NCBI RefSeq assembly: GCF_012223425.1
Contig: NZ_CP038799.1
Coordinates: 62,001 to 126,000 of the forward strand
Length of the DNA stretch: 64,000 nt
Direction of reading: 5' to 3'
Origin: Mycolicibacterium frederiksbergense
GTDB lineage: Bacteria; Actinomycetota; Actinomycetes; Mycobacteriales; Mycobacteriaceae
A program made the translations under genes and the position numbers. Below the pieces are notes generated by a model. The model did no database searches. It was not told the DNA's origin and saw only the letters and a program-made list of their open reading frames with translations. This document shows positions 27,649 to 36,935 of the stretch, piece by piece; the first letter of the stretch is position 1; each line of letters starts with the position of its first letter.

Positions 27649-28476
27649 TTAAGAGGCGTCGGTGGTGGGCTCGGCGGCAGCAGTGCTGTCGGCGGCGGGG
27701 CTGGTCGTGGCTCCCGCCAACAGCTCCTGCTCCCACTCGGCGAGCGGCTCGACGGCGCCTTCCTGGCCGGCCTCGGTCTTGCCGGCACCGGAACGGGCCT
27801 GCAGGCCCTCGGCGACCGCGGAGGCGATCACCTTGGTCAGCAGGGCGGCCGAGCGGATCGCGTCGTCGTTACCCGGGATCGGGTAGTCGACCAGGTCGGG
27901 ATCGCAGTTGGTGTCCAGGATCGCGATGACCGGGATGTTCAGCTTGCGAGCCTCGGCAACCGCCAGGTGCTCCTTGTTGGTGTCGACGACCCAGATGGCC
28001 GACGGAACCTTGGCCATGTCCCGGATACCGCCGAGGCTGCGCTCGAGCTTGTTCTTCTCACGCGTGAGCATGAGGATTTCCTTCTTGGTGCGACCCTCGA
28101 AGCCACCGGTCTGCTCCATGGCCTCAAGCTCCTTCATCCGCTGAAGGCGCTTGTGCACGGTCTGGAAGTTGGTGAGCATGCCGCCCAGCCAGCGCTGGTT
28201 CACGTACGGCATGCCGACGCGGGTCGCCTCTTCGGCGATGGACTCCTGCGCCTGCTTCTTGGTGCCGACGAACATGACGGATCCGCCGTGAGCGACTGTC
28301 TCTTTCACGAACTCGTAGGCCGAGTCGATGTAGGTCAGCGTCTGCTGCAGATCGATGATGTAGATGCCGTTGCGGTCGGTGAAGATGAACCGCTTCATCT
28401 TGGGGTTCCAGCGTCGGGTCTGATGCCCGAAGTGAGCGCCGCTGTCGAGCAGCTGCTTCATGGTTACAACAGCCAT
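27649..28476 (-). CDS. rpsB: 30S ribosomal protein S2
   Basis: Small-subunit protein of 275 residues. Signatures: [44 protein letters not shown] and [28 protein letters not shown] low-complexity Ala/Thr/Glu tail (from about 250) is typical of actinobacteria. The 5' leader contains a short hairpin (28507-28530). First gene of rpsB-tsf. Confidence 0.98.
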   Translation of the reverse strand: MAVVTMKQLLDSGAHFGHQTRRWNPKMKRFIFTDRNGIYIIDLQQTLTYIDSAYEFVKETVAHGGSVMFVGTKKQAQESIAEEATRVGMPYVNQRWLGGMLTNFQTVHKRLQRMKELEAMEQTGGFEGRTKKEILMLTREKNKLERSLGGIRDMAKVPSAIWVVDTNKEHLAVAEARKLNIPVIAILDTNCDPDLVDYPIPGNDDAIRSAALLTKVIASAVAEGLQARSGAGKTEAGQEGAVEPLAEWEQELLAGATTSPAADSTAAAEPTTDAS

Positions 28477-28778
28477 GGCTGTGCCTTGCTTTCGTTGTCG
28501 GTTGACGTCCGGAATCGGGTGAATCCGGACCCTGGCGACTGCGGCTGCCGGACCTGACTCGGTTTCCCGGTTCAGGACCGCCCGGCATGCTGGTGCAACC
28601 TGAGGAGCGGGTTGCGGTGCAGACGCGCGAAGTCAGCCCACGGATGTGAGCTGCGGGGAGAAGTTTACACCGTGGGAACCTGTGCTTTGACCACGCAAGT
28701 AGTGCACAACCGCCGGTTCATCCACAGCTTGCCCGGACGGGGCTTCCTTGGCCTGGATCGAAGCGCTGAACTGGGCTG
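28477..28778. other. Intergenic region upstream of rpsB and the M23 peptidase gene
   Basis: The 302 bp between the divergent starts hold no convincing gene. On the minus strand TAAACT (rc of 28662-28667) is a possible -10 for rpsB, which would give a leader of about 180 nt. The -35 match is poor. A 7-bp stem hairpin lies at 28507-28530. On the plus side no clear promoter for the peptidase gene was found. Confidence 0.4.
28507..28530 (-). promoter_or_regulatory. Hairpin in rpsB leader
   Basis: GTCCGGA (28507-28513) and TCCGGAC (28524-28530) pair over 7 bp with a 10-nt loop, 31 nt upstream of the rpsB ATG. Autoregulation by S2 through a leader structure is known in other bacteria; whether this small hairpin plays such a part is unproven. 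Confidence 0.3.
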
Positions 28779-29309
28779 ATGAGGGTTCTGACGATGCTCA
28801 TCATGGCGGTATTGGCCGCCACCGCAACCGCCACCGCGACGGCGGAGGCGGGCCGGCTGCAGTGGCCGGTGCGGCCCTCGGCGGTGGTGACGCGCGGTTT
28901 CGACGCACCGTCGCCGAACTGGACGCGCGGGCATCGCGGCGTAGATCTGGCCGCAAGTGCAGGTCAGACCGTGTTGGCGAGCGCCGGCGGCACGGTGGTG
29001 TTCGCCGGTGAGCTGGCGGGCCGGCCGCTGGTGTCGGTCCAGCATCCGGGTGGGTTGCGCACCAGCTACGAGCCGGTGCGCCCGGCCGTGCGGGCCGGGC
29101 AGCGAGTGGAGGCCGGCGCCGCGCTGGGTGTGCTCCTGGACGGTCACGCGGGCTGCCCGGTGCGGGCCTGCCTGCACTGGGGTGCGATGTGGGGGCCGGC
29201 CTCGCGCGCGGACTATGTGGACCCGCTGGGACTGCTGGCGTCGACGCCGATCGTGCTCAAGCCCGTGGATGGGCCTGATCGTGCACCGCACGCAGCCGCG
29301 CGACCGTGA
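28779..29309 (+). CDS. Secreted M23 (LytM-fold) peptidase-like protein
   Basis: Exported protein of 176 residues with a signal peptide ([20 protein letters not shown], cleavage near 22-24) and one LytM domain. The first zinc-binding motif H52-RGV-D56 is intact. The second motif normally reads HxH, but here it is C131-L132-H133-WG: the zinc ligand His133 is present, while the first His, the catalytic base in LytM enzymes, is replaced by Cys. The protein may thus be a regulator or binder of peptidoglycan rather than an active endopeptidase, or it may use another base. It occupies the place of M. tuberculosis Rv2891. Its 3' end overlaps the convergent xerC end by 53 bp. Confidence 0.85.
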   Translation: MRVLTMLIMAVLAATATATATAEAGRLQWPVRPSAVVTRGFDAPSPNWTRGHRGVDLAASAGQTVLASAGGTVVFAGELAGRPLVSVQHPGGLRTSYEPVRPAVRAGQRVEAGAALGVLLDGHAGCPVRACLHWGAMWGPASRADYVDPLGLLASTPIVLKPVDGPDRAPHAAARP

Positions 29310-30159
29310 CGTGGGTGTAGAGCTGGGTGGTGGCCAGCGTCGAATGACCGAGTAGTTCCTGGACGACGCGCAGGTCGGCGCCACCTTCCAGCAGATGGGT
29401 CGCGGCGCTGTGGCGCAGCCCGTGCGGGCCGATGTCGGGGGCACCGTCGACGGCGGCCATCGTCTGGTGCACCACGGTGCGGGCCTGCCGCTGGTCGAGG
29501 CGGGCACCGCGCGAACCCAGCAGCAGCGCCGCGCCGGACGACGCCTTCACCAGCTCCGGGCGGCCGCGGTCCAGCCAGGCCGCCAGCGCGTCCTCGGCGG
29601 GCTCGCCGAACGGCACCGTGCGCTGCTTGTTCCCCTTGCCGAGCACCCGCAGCAACCGGCGCGAGCGGTCGACATCGTCGATGTCCAGCCCGCACAGCTC
29701 GCTGACCCGGATACCGGTGGCGTACAACAGCTCGACGATCAGCCGGTCCCGCAGGGCCATCGGATCACCTTGTTGCGCACCCGAATTCAAGGCGTCCATG
29801 GCGTCGAGCGCCTGATCCTGACGCAGCACCGACGGCAGCGTGCGGTGCGCCTTCGGGGTTTGCAGCCGGACCGCCGGGTCGGTGCTCAGCAGGCCGCGGT
29901 GCAGCGCCCACGCGGTGAACGTCTTGATCGCCGAGGTGCGCCGAGCCAGCGTGGTACGCGCCGCCCCGGCACCGGCCTGGGTGGCCAGCCAGGACCGCAG
30001 CCTGGGCAGGGTCAGCGTGTCCAGACCGCCGCCGGTGAAATCGAACAACGACCGCAGATCACCCAGGTAGGCGCGGCGGGTGTGCGCCGAACGACCTCGT
30101 TGCAGCGCCAGGTACTCGTCGAACTCCTCCAGCAGGGGTTCGAGGTCGGGCTTGCTCAC
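29257..30159 (-). CDS. xerC: Tyrosine recombinase XerC
   Basis: Resolves chromosome dimers at dif together with XerD. The 300-residue protein has an N-terminal core-binding SAM-like domain ([27 protein letters not shown]). The catalytic domain has Arg in [11 protein letters not shown], Lys in [41 protein letters not shown] and the nucleophile Tyr in the last motif. The chromosomal position between the M23 gene and viuB matches the mycobacterial xerC, not a phage integrase. No att duplication or phage genes are present. Confidence 0.95.
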   Translation of the reverse strand: MSKPDLEPLLEEFDEYLALQRGRSAHTRRAYLGDLRSLFDFTGGGLDTLTLPRLRSWLATQAGAGAARTTLARRTSAIKTFTAWALHRGLLSTDPAVRLQTPKAHRTLPSVLRQDQALDAMDALNSGAQQGDPMALRDRLIVELLYATGIRVSELCGLDIDDVDRSRRLLRVLGKGNKQRTVPFGEPAEDALAAWLDRGRPELVKASSGAALLLGSRGARLDQRQARTVVHQTMAAVDGAPDIGPHGLRHSAATHLLEGGADLRVVQELLGHSTLATTQLYTHVTVARLRAVHDQAHPRA

Positions 30160-30190
30160 CGTCCTACCGTCGCAGATGCCCGCGGGCTGT

Positions 30191-31351
30191 CTAGTGGACG
30201 CGCCGCAGCGTGTCCGGGGTGAGATCGGCCAGCCCCGGGTAGCCGTCGATGGCCATGGTCAGATCGAGCTCGGCCAGCAGTGAACGCAGCACGTGCACCA
30301 CACCGTCGGTGCCGCCGAGCGCCAGGCCGTAGACGTAGGGCCGCCCCACACCGACCGCGGTCGCGCCCAGCGCGAGGGCCTTGACGATATCGGCGCCGCT
30401 GCGGATGCCGGAGTCGAACAGCACCGGCAGACCATCGGCGGCGGCCACCACATCGGGCAGGCAGTCGATGGCCGGGATCCCGCCATTGGCCTGGCGGCCG
30501 CCGTGGTTGGAGCAGTAGATGCCGTCGACGCCGGTGTCGCGGGCGCGGCGCACGTCGTCGGGGTGACAGATGCCCTTGACCACCAGCGGCAGCCGGGTCA
30601 GCGACCGCAGCCAGGTGACATCGTCCCAGGTGACGGGCTGACCGAAGGTGGACACCCATTTCAGGATGGCGCCCTGCGGGTTCTCCTCCGGCGACTGCGG
30701 CAGGCTCGACCGGAAGACCGGGTCGCTGAAGTAGTTGGACAGGCAGTGTCCGCGCAGCTGCGGGAAGTTCGAGGTGCTCAGGTCGCGGGGACGCCAGCCG
30801 GGCACCCAGGTGTCCAGGGTCACCACGATGGCCTTGTACCCGGCCGCCTCGGCCCGCGCCACGAAGCTGGCCGCCAGATCGCGGTCCTTCGGCGTGTAGA
30901 GCTGGAAAAACCCCGGGGTGTCGCCGAATTCCGCGGCCACATCCTCCAGCGGGTCGGCGGTCAACGTGGACACCGTCATCGGCACCCCGGTGCGTGCGGC
31001 GGCGCGGGCAACGGCCAGATCGCCGTGGCCGTCGCGGCTACATATGCCGGTGACGCCGATCGGCGCCATGAACACCGGCGATCCCAGCGTGATCCCGAAG
31101 AGGTCGACGCTCAGGTCGCGTTCGGTGGCGCCGACACCCATCCGCGGCATCAGGCCCCAGTGGTCGAAGGCGCTGACATTGACGCGCTGGGTCCGTTCGT
31201 CGCCGGCACCGCCGGCGACGTAGGACCACACCGACGGTGACATCGCCGCCTGTGCCCTGGCCTCCAATTCGGCGAACGCCATCGGCAGCGAGGGCACCAC
31301 CCCGGCCAGTCCCTGCAGATAGATCTCGAGCTGGTAATCGCCGAATGCCAT
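30191..31351 (-). CDS. FMN-dependent alpha-hydroxy acid dehydrogenase
   Basis: Oxidises an L-2-hydroxy acid such as lactate or glycolate using FMN. The 386-residue protein starts at ATG 31351 ([17 protein letters not shown]). Visible are [16 protein letters not shown], the substrate-binding QLYTPKDRD, the phosphate region [12 protein letters not shown] and the active-site His/Arg motif [13 protein letters not shown], followed by [19 protein letters not shown]. It lies 4 bp after the siderophore-reductase-like gene and may be cotranscribed with it. In M. tuberculosis xerC and the viuB gene are close, so this appears to be an extra gene here (from memory). The substrate is open; a C-terminal [14 protein letters not shown] differs from classical LldD. 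Confidence 0.9.
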   Translation of the reverse strand: MAFGDYQLEIYLQGLAGVVPSLPMAFAELEARAQAAMSPSVWSYVAGGAGDERTQRVNVSAFDHWGLMPRMGVGATERDLSVDLFGITLGSPVFMAPIGVTGICSRDGHGDLAVARAAARTGVPMTVSTLTADPLEDVAAEFGDTPGFFQLYTPKDRDLAASFVARAEAAGYKAIVVTLDTWVPGWRPRDLSTSNFPQLRGHCLSNYFSDPVFRSSLPQSPEENPQGAILKWVSTFGQPVTWDDVTWLRSLTRLPLVVKGICHPDDVRRARDTGVDGIYCSNHGGRQANGGIPAIDCLPDVVAAADGLPVLFDSGIRSGADIVKALALGATAVGVGRPYVYGLALGGTDGVVHVLRSLLAELDLTMAIDGYPGLADLTPDTLRRVH

Positions 31352-31355
31352 GGGA

Positions 31356-32207
31356 TCAGTCTCGCTGGCTCGCCTCCGCCTTGGCCAGTTCCGCCTTCCA
31401 TTGCCGGAAAGTTTCTTCGGTGCGCCCGCGCCGCCAGTACCCCGAGATGGACGCCCACTTCGCCTCCACCCCGCGTTCCTTGCGCAGGTAGGGACGCAGA
31501 TTGTGCATGACGGCCTGCGCCTCACCGTGGGCGAACACCTGGACCTGGCCGGGCAGCCACAACATCTCCTTGACCGCGGCGACCAGTGGCGCGTTGTCCC
31601 CGGCCTTGTCCTCGCTGACCAGGTCGGCGCGTCCGCCTCGGTAGATCCAGTGCACGTCGACCCCGTCGGGCGCCGTGAGTGCAATCTCGTCGTCGGGTCC
31701 GCTGACCTCGATGAAGGCCTTGCCGATCGCATTGGGCGGCAACGCTTCCAGCGCCGCGCTGATCGCCGGCAGACCGGACTCGTCACCGGCCAGCAGATGC
31801 CAGTCCGCGGCAGGGTCGGGTGCGTATGCGCCGGACGGCCCCATCAGGTAGGCCGGTTGGCCGGGCTGGGCGGCGGCGGCCCACGGGCCGGCCACGCCCT
31901 GCTCCCCGTGCACGACGAAGTCGATGGCGATCTGGCGCAGCGAGTCGTCGACCGATCGCACGGTGTAGGTGCGCACGGCGGGGCGCTTGTTCTCGGGAAG
32001 CACGTTGAAGCTGTCGAGCGTGAGTGGGTGCGGCAGCGAAACGATGTCGACGTCCGGGGCGACGATGACGATCTTGACGTAGGAATCGGTGTAGTCGCCG
32101 GGGGTGAAGGTGTCGAATCCGACGCCACCGAGCACCAGTCGGATCATGTGCGGTGCCAGCTGTTCAGTGCTGATGACCTCAAATGTGTGAATCGGACGTC
32201 CCGCCAT
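31356..32207 (-). CDS. viuB: Siderophore-interacting FAD reductase (ViuB-like)
   Basis: Ferric-siderophore reductase family protein of 283 residues: N-terminal FAD-binding barrel with RTYTVRSVD (FAD contacts), and an NAD(P)H-binding C-terminal domain with [20 protein letters not shown]. It would release iron from imported siderophores by reduction in the cytoplasm. The C-terminal [21 protein letters not shown] is characteristic of the SIP group. Upstream 70 bp lack an obvious IdeR box. Confidence 0.9.
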   Translation of the reverse strand: MAGRPIHTFEVISTEQLAPHMIRLVLGGVGFDTFTPGDYTDSYVKIVIVAPDVDIVSLPHPLTLDSFNVLPENKRPAVRTYTVRSVDDSLRQIAIDFVVHGEQGVAGPWAAAAQPGQPAYLMGPSGAYAPDPAADWHLLAGDESGLPAISAALEALPPNAIGKAFIEVSGPDDEIALTAPDGVDVHWIYRGGRADLVSEDKAGDNAPLVAAVKEMLWLPGQVQVFAHGEAQAVMHNLRPYLRKERGVEAKWASISGYWRRGRTEETFRQWKAELAKAEASQRD

Positions 32208-32277
32208 AGTGAGCCTCCCACAATACTTTTAGCTGATCTCATGACCACTGTACGAGTAGCCGCCCACCGATGGTCGG

Positions 32278-33426
32278 CTACCGCGCTGCCGGTGCTGCGC
32301 CCCGTGCGATCCGCCACTGCCCTTCGTGGCACTCGACGCGACCGGTGATCTCCAGCAGCGCCAGCGGACCGAGTACCTGCTCAGCCGGTATGCCGGCATC
32401 CACGGCGATCTGCTCGATACTGTGCAGACCCCGCGCCGGCAGCGCCTCGTACACCAGCGCCTCTTCCCGGGAGAGCCCGTCCAACGGGGTGTGGGGATGC
32501 TCGGGATCGTCGGCAAGTTCGCCCATCTTCCCGACGATTTCGATGATCTCTTCGGCGCGGCTGATCAGCTGCGTGGATTTCCGCCGCAGCAGCACGTGGC
32601 AGCCCGCCGACGCCGCAGAGGTCACCGGGCCCGGCACCGCACACACCACCCGTCCCATCACGTCGGCCCACGCGGCGGTGTTGGCCGCCCCGCTGCGCAG
32701 GCCAGCCTCCACCACGACGGTCGCACCGCTCAGTGCGGCGACCAGCCGGTTGCGGGTCAGGAACCGGTGCCGCGCGGGCCGCACCCCGGGCGGGTATTCG
32801 GTCACCAGCAGCCCACTGCCGCCGATCCGGTGCAGCAACGCGGAATGCCCTGCGGGATAGAGCACGTCGATCCCGCCGGCCAGCACCGCCACCGTGACCC
32901 CGTCGACGCCGAGCGCCGCACGATGGGCCGCCCCGTCGATGCCATAGGCACCGCCGGACACCACCGCGACATTGCGTTCGGCCAGCCCCGCGGACAGGTC
33001 GGCGGCGACGTGTTCACCGTACGCGGTGGAGGCCCGGGTACCGACGATTGCCGCGGCCCGGGCGGCCACCTCGTCGAGCCGGGCCGGGCCGATCGCCCAG
33101 AGCACCATCGGGTGTCGGCCGGATTCCTTCTTCTGCACCAACTCGGCATTGAACACGGTGAAGGCCAGATGCGGCCATTCCGCATCGTCCGTAGTGATCA
33201 GACGACCGCCGCGACGGTCCAACATCTCCAGATCCGCTGCGGCACTGTCGATGTGTGAGCGCGCGTTGACGCGGCTCTGCATCTCTTCGGGCGCCAGTCC
33301 GGCCTTGATCCTGGTAGCCGCCTCCACCGGACCGACATCGGCCACGAAGTTGGACAAGGTCGCGCACGGTGACTCCGCCACCCGCGACAGGTAGGCCCAC
33401 GCGCGCCGCACGGTGTCGTCGGTCAT
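32278..33426 (-). CDS. dprA: DNA processing protein DprA
   Basis: Rossmann-fold single-stranded-DNA-binding protein that loads RecA during natural transformation; retained in mycobacteria with unclear function. The 382-residue protein begins MTDDTVRRAWAYL at ATG 33426 and overlaps the comM stop by 4 bp. Core motifs: AAIVGTRASTAYGEHVAADL, VVSGGAYGIDGAAHRAAL, VLAGGIDVLYPAGHSALL and FLTRNRLVAALS. A C-terminal winged-helix segment (GLHSIEQIAVDAGIPAEQVLGPLALLEITGRVE) is present, as in many full-length DprA proteins. Confidence 0.95.
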   Translation of the reverse strand: MTDDTVRRAWAYLSRVAESPCATLSNFVADVGPVEAATRIKAGLAPEEMQSRVNARSHIDSAAADLEMLDRRGGRLITTDDAEWPHLAFTVFNAELVQKKESGRHPMVLWAIGPARLDEVAARAAAIVGTRASTAYGEHVAADLSAGLAERNVAVVSGGAYGIDGAAHRAALGVDGVTVAVLAGGIDVLYPAGHSALLHRIGGSGLLVTEYPPGVRPARHRFLTRNRLVAALSGATVVVEAGLRSGAANTAAWADVMGRVVCAVPGPVTSAASAGCHVLLRRKSTQLISRAEEIIEIVGKMGELADDPEHPHTPLDGLSREEALVYEALPARGLHSIEQIAVDAGIPAEQVLGPLALLEITGRVECHEGQWRIARGAAPAAR

Positions 33427-34934
33427 GACACACCGCCCTGCCGGAAGCTCAGCGCCGTCGCGACATGCTCCGGCGTCGGTGAGTTCACCCCGGCCAGATC
33501 CGCGATCGACCATGCGATGCGCAAGGTGCGGTCGGCACCACGCAGGTTGAGCTTGCCGCGGTCGACGGCGGCGCGCAGCACCGCCATCGTGGCGTCACTC
33601 GGACGGAATTGCTGGCGCAGAGCGGGTCCCGGCACCTCGGCATTGGTCCGCACCCCGATCGGTGTCCACCGCGCCGCCGCCGCGGCGCGCGCGGCGGCCA
33701 CTCTGCTGCGCACCGCGGCGGTCGATTCGCCCACCTCGTGGGTGAAGGCACCCGCACGGATCGGATGCATCTCGACCTTCAGATCGACCCGATCCACCAG
33801 CGGGCCCGACAGCTTGCCCTGATAGCGGCGTTTGGCGCCGGCATTGCACAGGCAATCGTTCGGGTCGGTCGGCGCACAGGGGCACGGATTGGCGGCCAGG
33901 ATGAGCTGGAACCGGGCCGGGTAGCGTGCCACGCCGTCACGGCGAGCCAGCCGAATCTCGCCTTCCTCCAGGGGAGTTCGCAGCGATTCCAGCACATGGG
34001 TGCCGACTTCGGCGTACTCGTCGAGGAACAGCACCCCGCGGTGCGCGCGGCTCACCGCACCGGGGCGCGCGATTCCCGTTCCCCCGCCCACCATGGCGGC
34101 CACCGTCGAGGAGTGGTGCGGGGCGATGAAGGGCGGCCGGGTGATCAACGGAGTGTCGGGAGACAGCGTCCCGGCGATCGAATGGATGGCGGTGACCTCG
34201 ATGGCCTCCTCCTCGGTCAGCGCCGGAAGCAGCCCCGGCACCCGTTGCGCCAGCATCGTTTTGCCAATCCCCGGCGGCCCGGTCAGCATCAGATGATGCG
34301 CGCCCGCCGCGGCGATCTCCACCGCCACCCGCGCCGCGGTCTGCCCGATCAGATCCGCGAGGTCGCGACACTCCGGCGGCACATACGGCGCCGCGTCGGT
34401 GACCCGTCCCGCGAGCGCGACCTTGCCGCGGAACCAACCCTGCAACTGGCGCAGCGTCTGCACGCCCCACACGTCGATACCGTCCACCAAACTGGCCTCG
34501 GCCAGATTGTCGACGGGCACCACCACCGCCTGCCAGCCATCGCGCTTGGCCGCCAGCACCGCCGGCAGCACACCCTTGACCGGGCGGACCCGACCGTCGA
34601 GTGCGAGTTCACCGAGCAGCACCGTCTTCTCCAGCCGCGCCCACGACTTCTTCAGGTGCGCCGACAACACCGCTGACGCCAAGGCCAGGTCATACATCGA
34701 ACCCACCTTGGGCAGAGTGGCCGGGGACAACGCCAGCGTCAGACGGGTGTCCGGCCACGTGTTCCCGCAGTTGGTGATCGCCGCCCGCACCCGGTCCCGG
34801 GATTCCTGCAGTGCCGTGTCGGGCAGCCCCACCAGGTGCACGCCCGGCAGCCCGCCGGTGATATCGGCCTCGATCTCCACCGTGATGCCGTCCAGACCGC
34901 GAATCGCGACGGCGAAGGCGCGTCCCAGAGCCAT
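33423..34934 (-). CDS. comM: YifB/ComM family AAA+ ATPase (Mg-chelatase-like)
   Basis: Protein of 503 residues: N-terminal Lon-protease-like fold domain (MALGRAFAVAIRGLDGITVEIEADI), central AAA+ module with Walker A LTGPPGIGKTMLAQR and Walker B GVLFLDEYAEV, and a C-terminal helical domain. A Cys-rich loop NPCPCAPTDPNDCLCN follows Walker B and is typical of the family. ComM is a branch-migration helicase in naturally competent bacteria. It lies between yraN and dprA with a 1-bp and a 4-bp overlap, the conserved yraN-comM-dprA operon. Confidence 0.95.
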   Translation of the reverse strand: MALGRAFAVAIRGLDGITVEIEADITGGLPGVHLVGLPDTALQESRDRVRAAITNCGNTWPDTRLTLALSPATLPKVGSMYDLALASAVLSAHLKKSWARLEKTVLLGELALDGRVRPVKGVLPAVLAAKRDGWQAVVVPVDNLAEASLVDGIDVWGVQTLRQLQGWFRGKVALAGRVTDAAPYVPPECRDLADLIGQTAARVAVEIAAAGAHHLMLTGPPGIGKTMLAQRVPGLLPALTEEEAIEVTAIHSIAGTLSPDTPLITRPPFIAPHHSSTVAAMVGGGTGIARPGAVSRAHRGVLFLDEYAEVGTHVLESLRTPLEEGEIRLARRDGVARYPARFQLILAANPCPCAPTDPNDCLCNAGAKRRYQGKLSGPLVDRVDLKVEMHPIRAGAFTHEVGESTAAVRSRVAAARAAAAARWTPIGVRTNAEVPGPALRQQFRPSDATMAVLRAAVDRGKLNLRGADRTLRIAWSIADLAGVNSPTPEHVATALSFRQGGVS

Positions 34935-35302
34935 CAGCCGACCGCCTGCAGATGGGTGAGCTCCGGTGTGCGGGTACGGCCGAACCGCACCCCGATCACA
35001 TCGATACGCACCCCCGACCAACTCCCGCCGCCACAGGCCAGCCACAACCCCGCCAGCCGTCGCAGCCGACGGACCTTGTCCGGGGTGACCGCGTACGCGA
35101 CACCGCCGAACCGGTCGGTGGTGCGCGCCTTCACCTCGACGAAGACAACCACCCGCGCCGCCTCGTCCAGCGCGATGACATCCAGTTCGCCGTACCGGCA
35201 CCGCCAATTGCGCTCCAGCACCGTCAAACCCAAGGCTTCCAGATGCTGCACCGCCAACTGCTCACCGAGTGCACCGATCTCGGCGCGAGTCCAGGTTTCC
35301 AT
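34934..35302 (-). CDS. yraN: YraN family UPF0102 nuclease-fold protein
   Basis: Protein of 122 residues with a restriction-endonuclease-like fold: GEQLAVQHLEALGLTVLERNWRCRYGELDVIALDEAARVVVFVEVKAR keeps the E-xxxxxx-D-(x)n-ExK pattern. The biochemical role is not known; a DNA or RNA metabolic role is suspected from its constant association with comM and dprA. First gene of this three-gene operon. Confidence 0.94.
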   Translation of the reverse strand: METWTRAEIGALGEQLAVQHLEALGLTVLERNWRCRYGELDVIALDEAARVVVFVEVKARTTDRFGGVAYAVTPDKVRRLRRLAGLWLACGGGSWSGVRIDVIGVRFGRTRTPELTHLQAVG

Positions 35303-35392
35303 GAACCCACCCTCGCCGAGACCGCCGACAGAACCGCCGCAGCCAGACGCAGAAAGCCCTAGTTATCCCCAATCACCGATTCATCCACAGGG

Positions 35393-35890
35393 TCAGCCCA
35401 GGGCGCCGGTGTCCTTCGCGACGATCGCCTCGACATCCGCGCGCACCCGCTCCAACTCCGCGCGCTCCTGCTCGGAGTACTCCCGGGCCGTGTCATCGAG
35501 CACACACACCGTCCCCACCACCCGGCCCTCACCGTCATGCACCGCGACACCCAGGTAATTGTGCAGACCGAACTCGGTCTCATCCTCATTGCCCGCGAAC
35601 GTCTCATCGGTCCGCGAATCCTGAACGTAGAGCGCCTCATCGGTATCGACGACCCGTTCGCAGTACAGCGGTGTCCGGCTGGTGTCCTCACCGGCCTTCT
35701 TTCCGGCCGCCCCGACCGTGTAGTGCTGGGTGGCTTCACCGGCGGTGGCCGCGACCACCATGGCATCGGGTTCCGAACGCATCACCAGGACGGATTTGAC
35801 GCCCAGCCGGGAGGCCAGCGCTTCGAGTTGAGGAGTGAGCGCGGACAGCGCCGGAGTGGAATCGGTGGCAAAAGGTTCGGCTGGGGTCAT
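35393..35890 (-). CDS. GAF domain protein
   Basis: Protein of 165 residues from ATG 35890 (MTPAEPFATDST). It consists of a single GAF domain: LEALASRLGVKSVLVMRSE, TPLYCERVVDTDEALYVQDSR, LGVAVHDGEGRVVGTVCVLDD, and a final helix SEQERAELERVRADVEAIV. The Cys in the LYCERVV segment is at the position often used for tetrapyrrole or redox sensing in related GAF proteins, but that is only suggestive. No output domain. It is the first gene of the accessory island downstream of yraN. Confidence 0.85.
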   Translation of the reverse strand: MTPAEPFATDSTPALSALTPQLEALASRLGVKSVLVMRSEPDAMVVAATAGEATQHYTVGAAGKKAGEDTSRTPLYCERVVDTDEALYVQDSRTDETFAGNEDETEFGLHNYLGVAVHDGEGRVVGTVCVLDDTAREYSEQERAELERVRADVEAIVAKDTGALG

Positions 35891-35946
35891 GGCCGCGATT
35901 ATGGTCACACCTCTCCCGTCGCACAACCATTGTGCTCACCGGGCAG

Positions 35947-36756
35947 TCACATTCGCGAATATTTCGTCAGCGCAACGCTGTACAAGCCGTACGCGGCGAA
36001 ACCGACTGCCGCCGCCAACAACGTCGCCTGACCGTACTCCGTCTGACCCAGCGCTCTCACCGACGCATCCAGTCCCGTCGCCCTCGACGGATCGTGCAAG
36101 AACGAGGCGCCCAGGACCAAGATTCCCGCCCCGAAAAGCACGATGCCCTCCCCGATATGGCCGATGAAGCCCAGCGTTGTCATCAACCGTCCACCCGGCA
36201 CCGTCAGGTCTGCAAGGAACTTCCGAGATGCGCCCTTGTAGATGAAGTACCCGCCGAATGCCGCGATCGCCACACCTACGGCGACCAGAACAGCTTTACC
36301 CCCACCGGACTGCATCAACCGGGCACTCAGTCCTTCGGCCCGCTCACTCCCGCGCCTTCCCACGCCCACCGCGAACTGCACCGCCGCGAAAGCCAACGCC
36401 AGGTACACGAGCGCAAGTCCCAACGCCTTGAGCCGGTTCACCGGCGGCGTGTGCCGCTTGTCAGCATGGGTGCTCTCGCCCGGATGCAGACCCAGCACGA
36501 CCTCGGCCAGTCGCCACATCGACAGCGCGAACAGGCCGAACGCCACCACCCACAACGACATCGAACCACCGCGTTGCTCGGCGAGCACCGCCAAAGCCCC
36601 GGTCTGGTCGGCCTCGCCCCGGAAACCGAACGCGATCCGCACGATGATGTAGGCGATCAAGAGGTGCAGCAATCCACTCACGGGATAGCCGGCACGGGCG
36701 ATCGCCTCGACAGTGCGACTTTCGGTGGCACGGTTGACCGCGCCCTTGAACGTCAT
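35947..36756 (-). CDS. DUF1206 membrane protein, copy 1
   Basis: Membrane protein of 269 residues from ATG 36756 (MTFKGAVNRATESRTVE). It has three repeats of two helices each; the first is IARAGYPVSGLLHLLIAYIIVRIAFG, a DUF1206 signature, with later copies MQSGGGKAVLVAVGVAIAAFGGYFIYKGASRKF and HIGEGIVLFGAGILVLGAS. Function unknown. A second, clearly related gene (37601-38419) lies on the other side of sodA, so the pair brackets the superoxide dismutase gene. The two share about the same length and helix order but differ in loops. Confidence 0.85.
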   Translation of the reverse strand: MTFKGAVNRATESRTVEAIARAGYPVSGLLHLLIAYIIVRIAFGFRGEADQTGALAVLAEQRGGSMSLWVVAFGLFALSMWRLAEVVLGLHPGESTHADKRHTPPVNRLKALGLALVYLALAFAAVQFAVGVGRRGSERAEGLSARLMQSGGGKAVLVAVGVAIAAFGGYFIYKGASRKFLADLTVPGGRLMTTLGFIGHIGEGIVLFGAGILVLGASFLHDPSRATGLDASVRALGQTEYGQATLLAAAVGFAAYGLYSVALTKYSRM

Positions 36757-36874
36757 CCAGCCACTGCCAGGTCGAGCACCGTGCACGTCTACCCGCCTTG
36801 CATGTTCGAAAGGGACTCTCCGACCAACGGTATAGCGGCACGTTCTGTCGGACGGTTTCGGCATATCGCACGCC

Positions 36875-36905
36875 TTGACCTCAACACCCGTTGAGGTTCT
36901 ACGTT
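36875..36905 (+). promoter_or_regulatory. sodA promoter with MerR/SoxR-type dyad
   Basis: TTGACC (36875-36880) and TACGTT (36900-36905) are separated by 19 bp, too far for normal sigma-A use. The spacer carries the dyad ACCTCAAC-ACCC-GTTGAGGT (36878-36897; 8-bp perfect arms). A long 19-bp spacer with a central dyad is the hallmark of MerR-family promoters, and the CCTCAA...TTGAGG arms match the known SoxR box. The predicted +1 is near 36912, 24 nt before the sodA GTG. No merR/soxR gene is in the window. Confidence 0.6.
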
Positions 36906-36935
36906 GGCGGAGACAACGACGACGAGAGGAACCCA

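Noticed and set aside
29257..30159. Tyrosine recombinase as a mark of an integrated element
   Set aside because: Gene order and motifs identify it as housekeeping XerC; no phage genes, tRNA or attachment repeats nearby.
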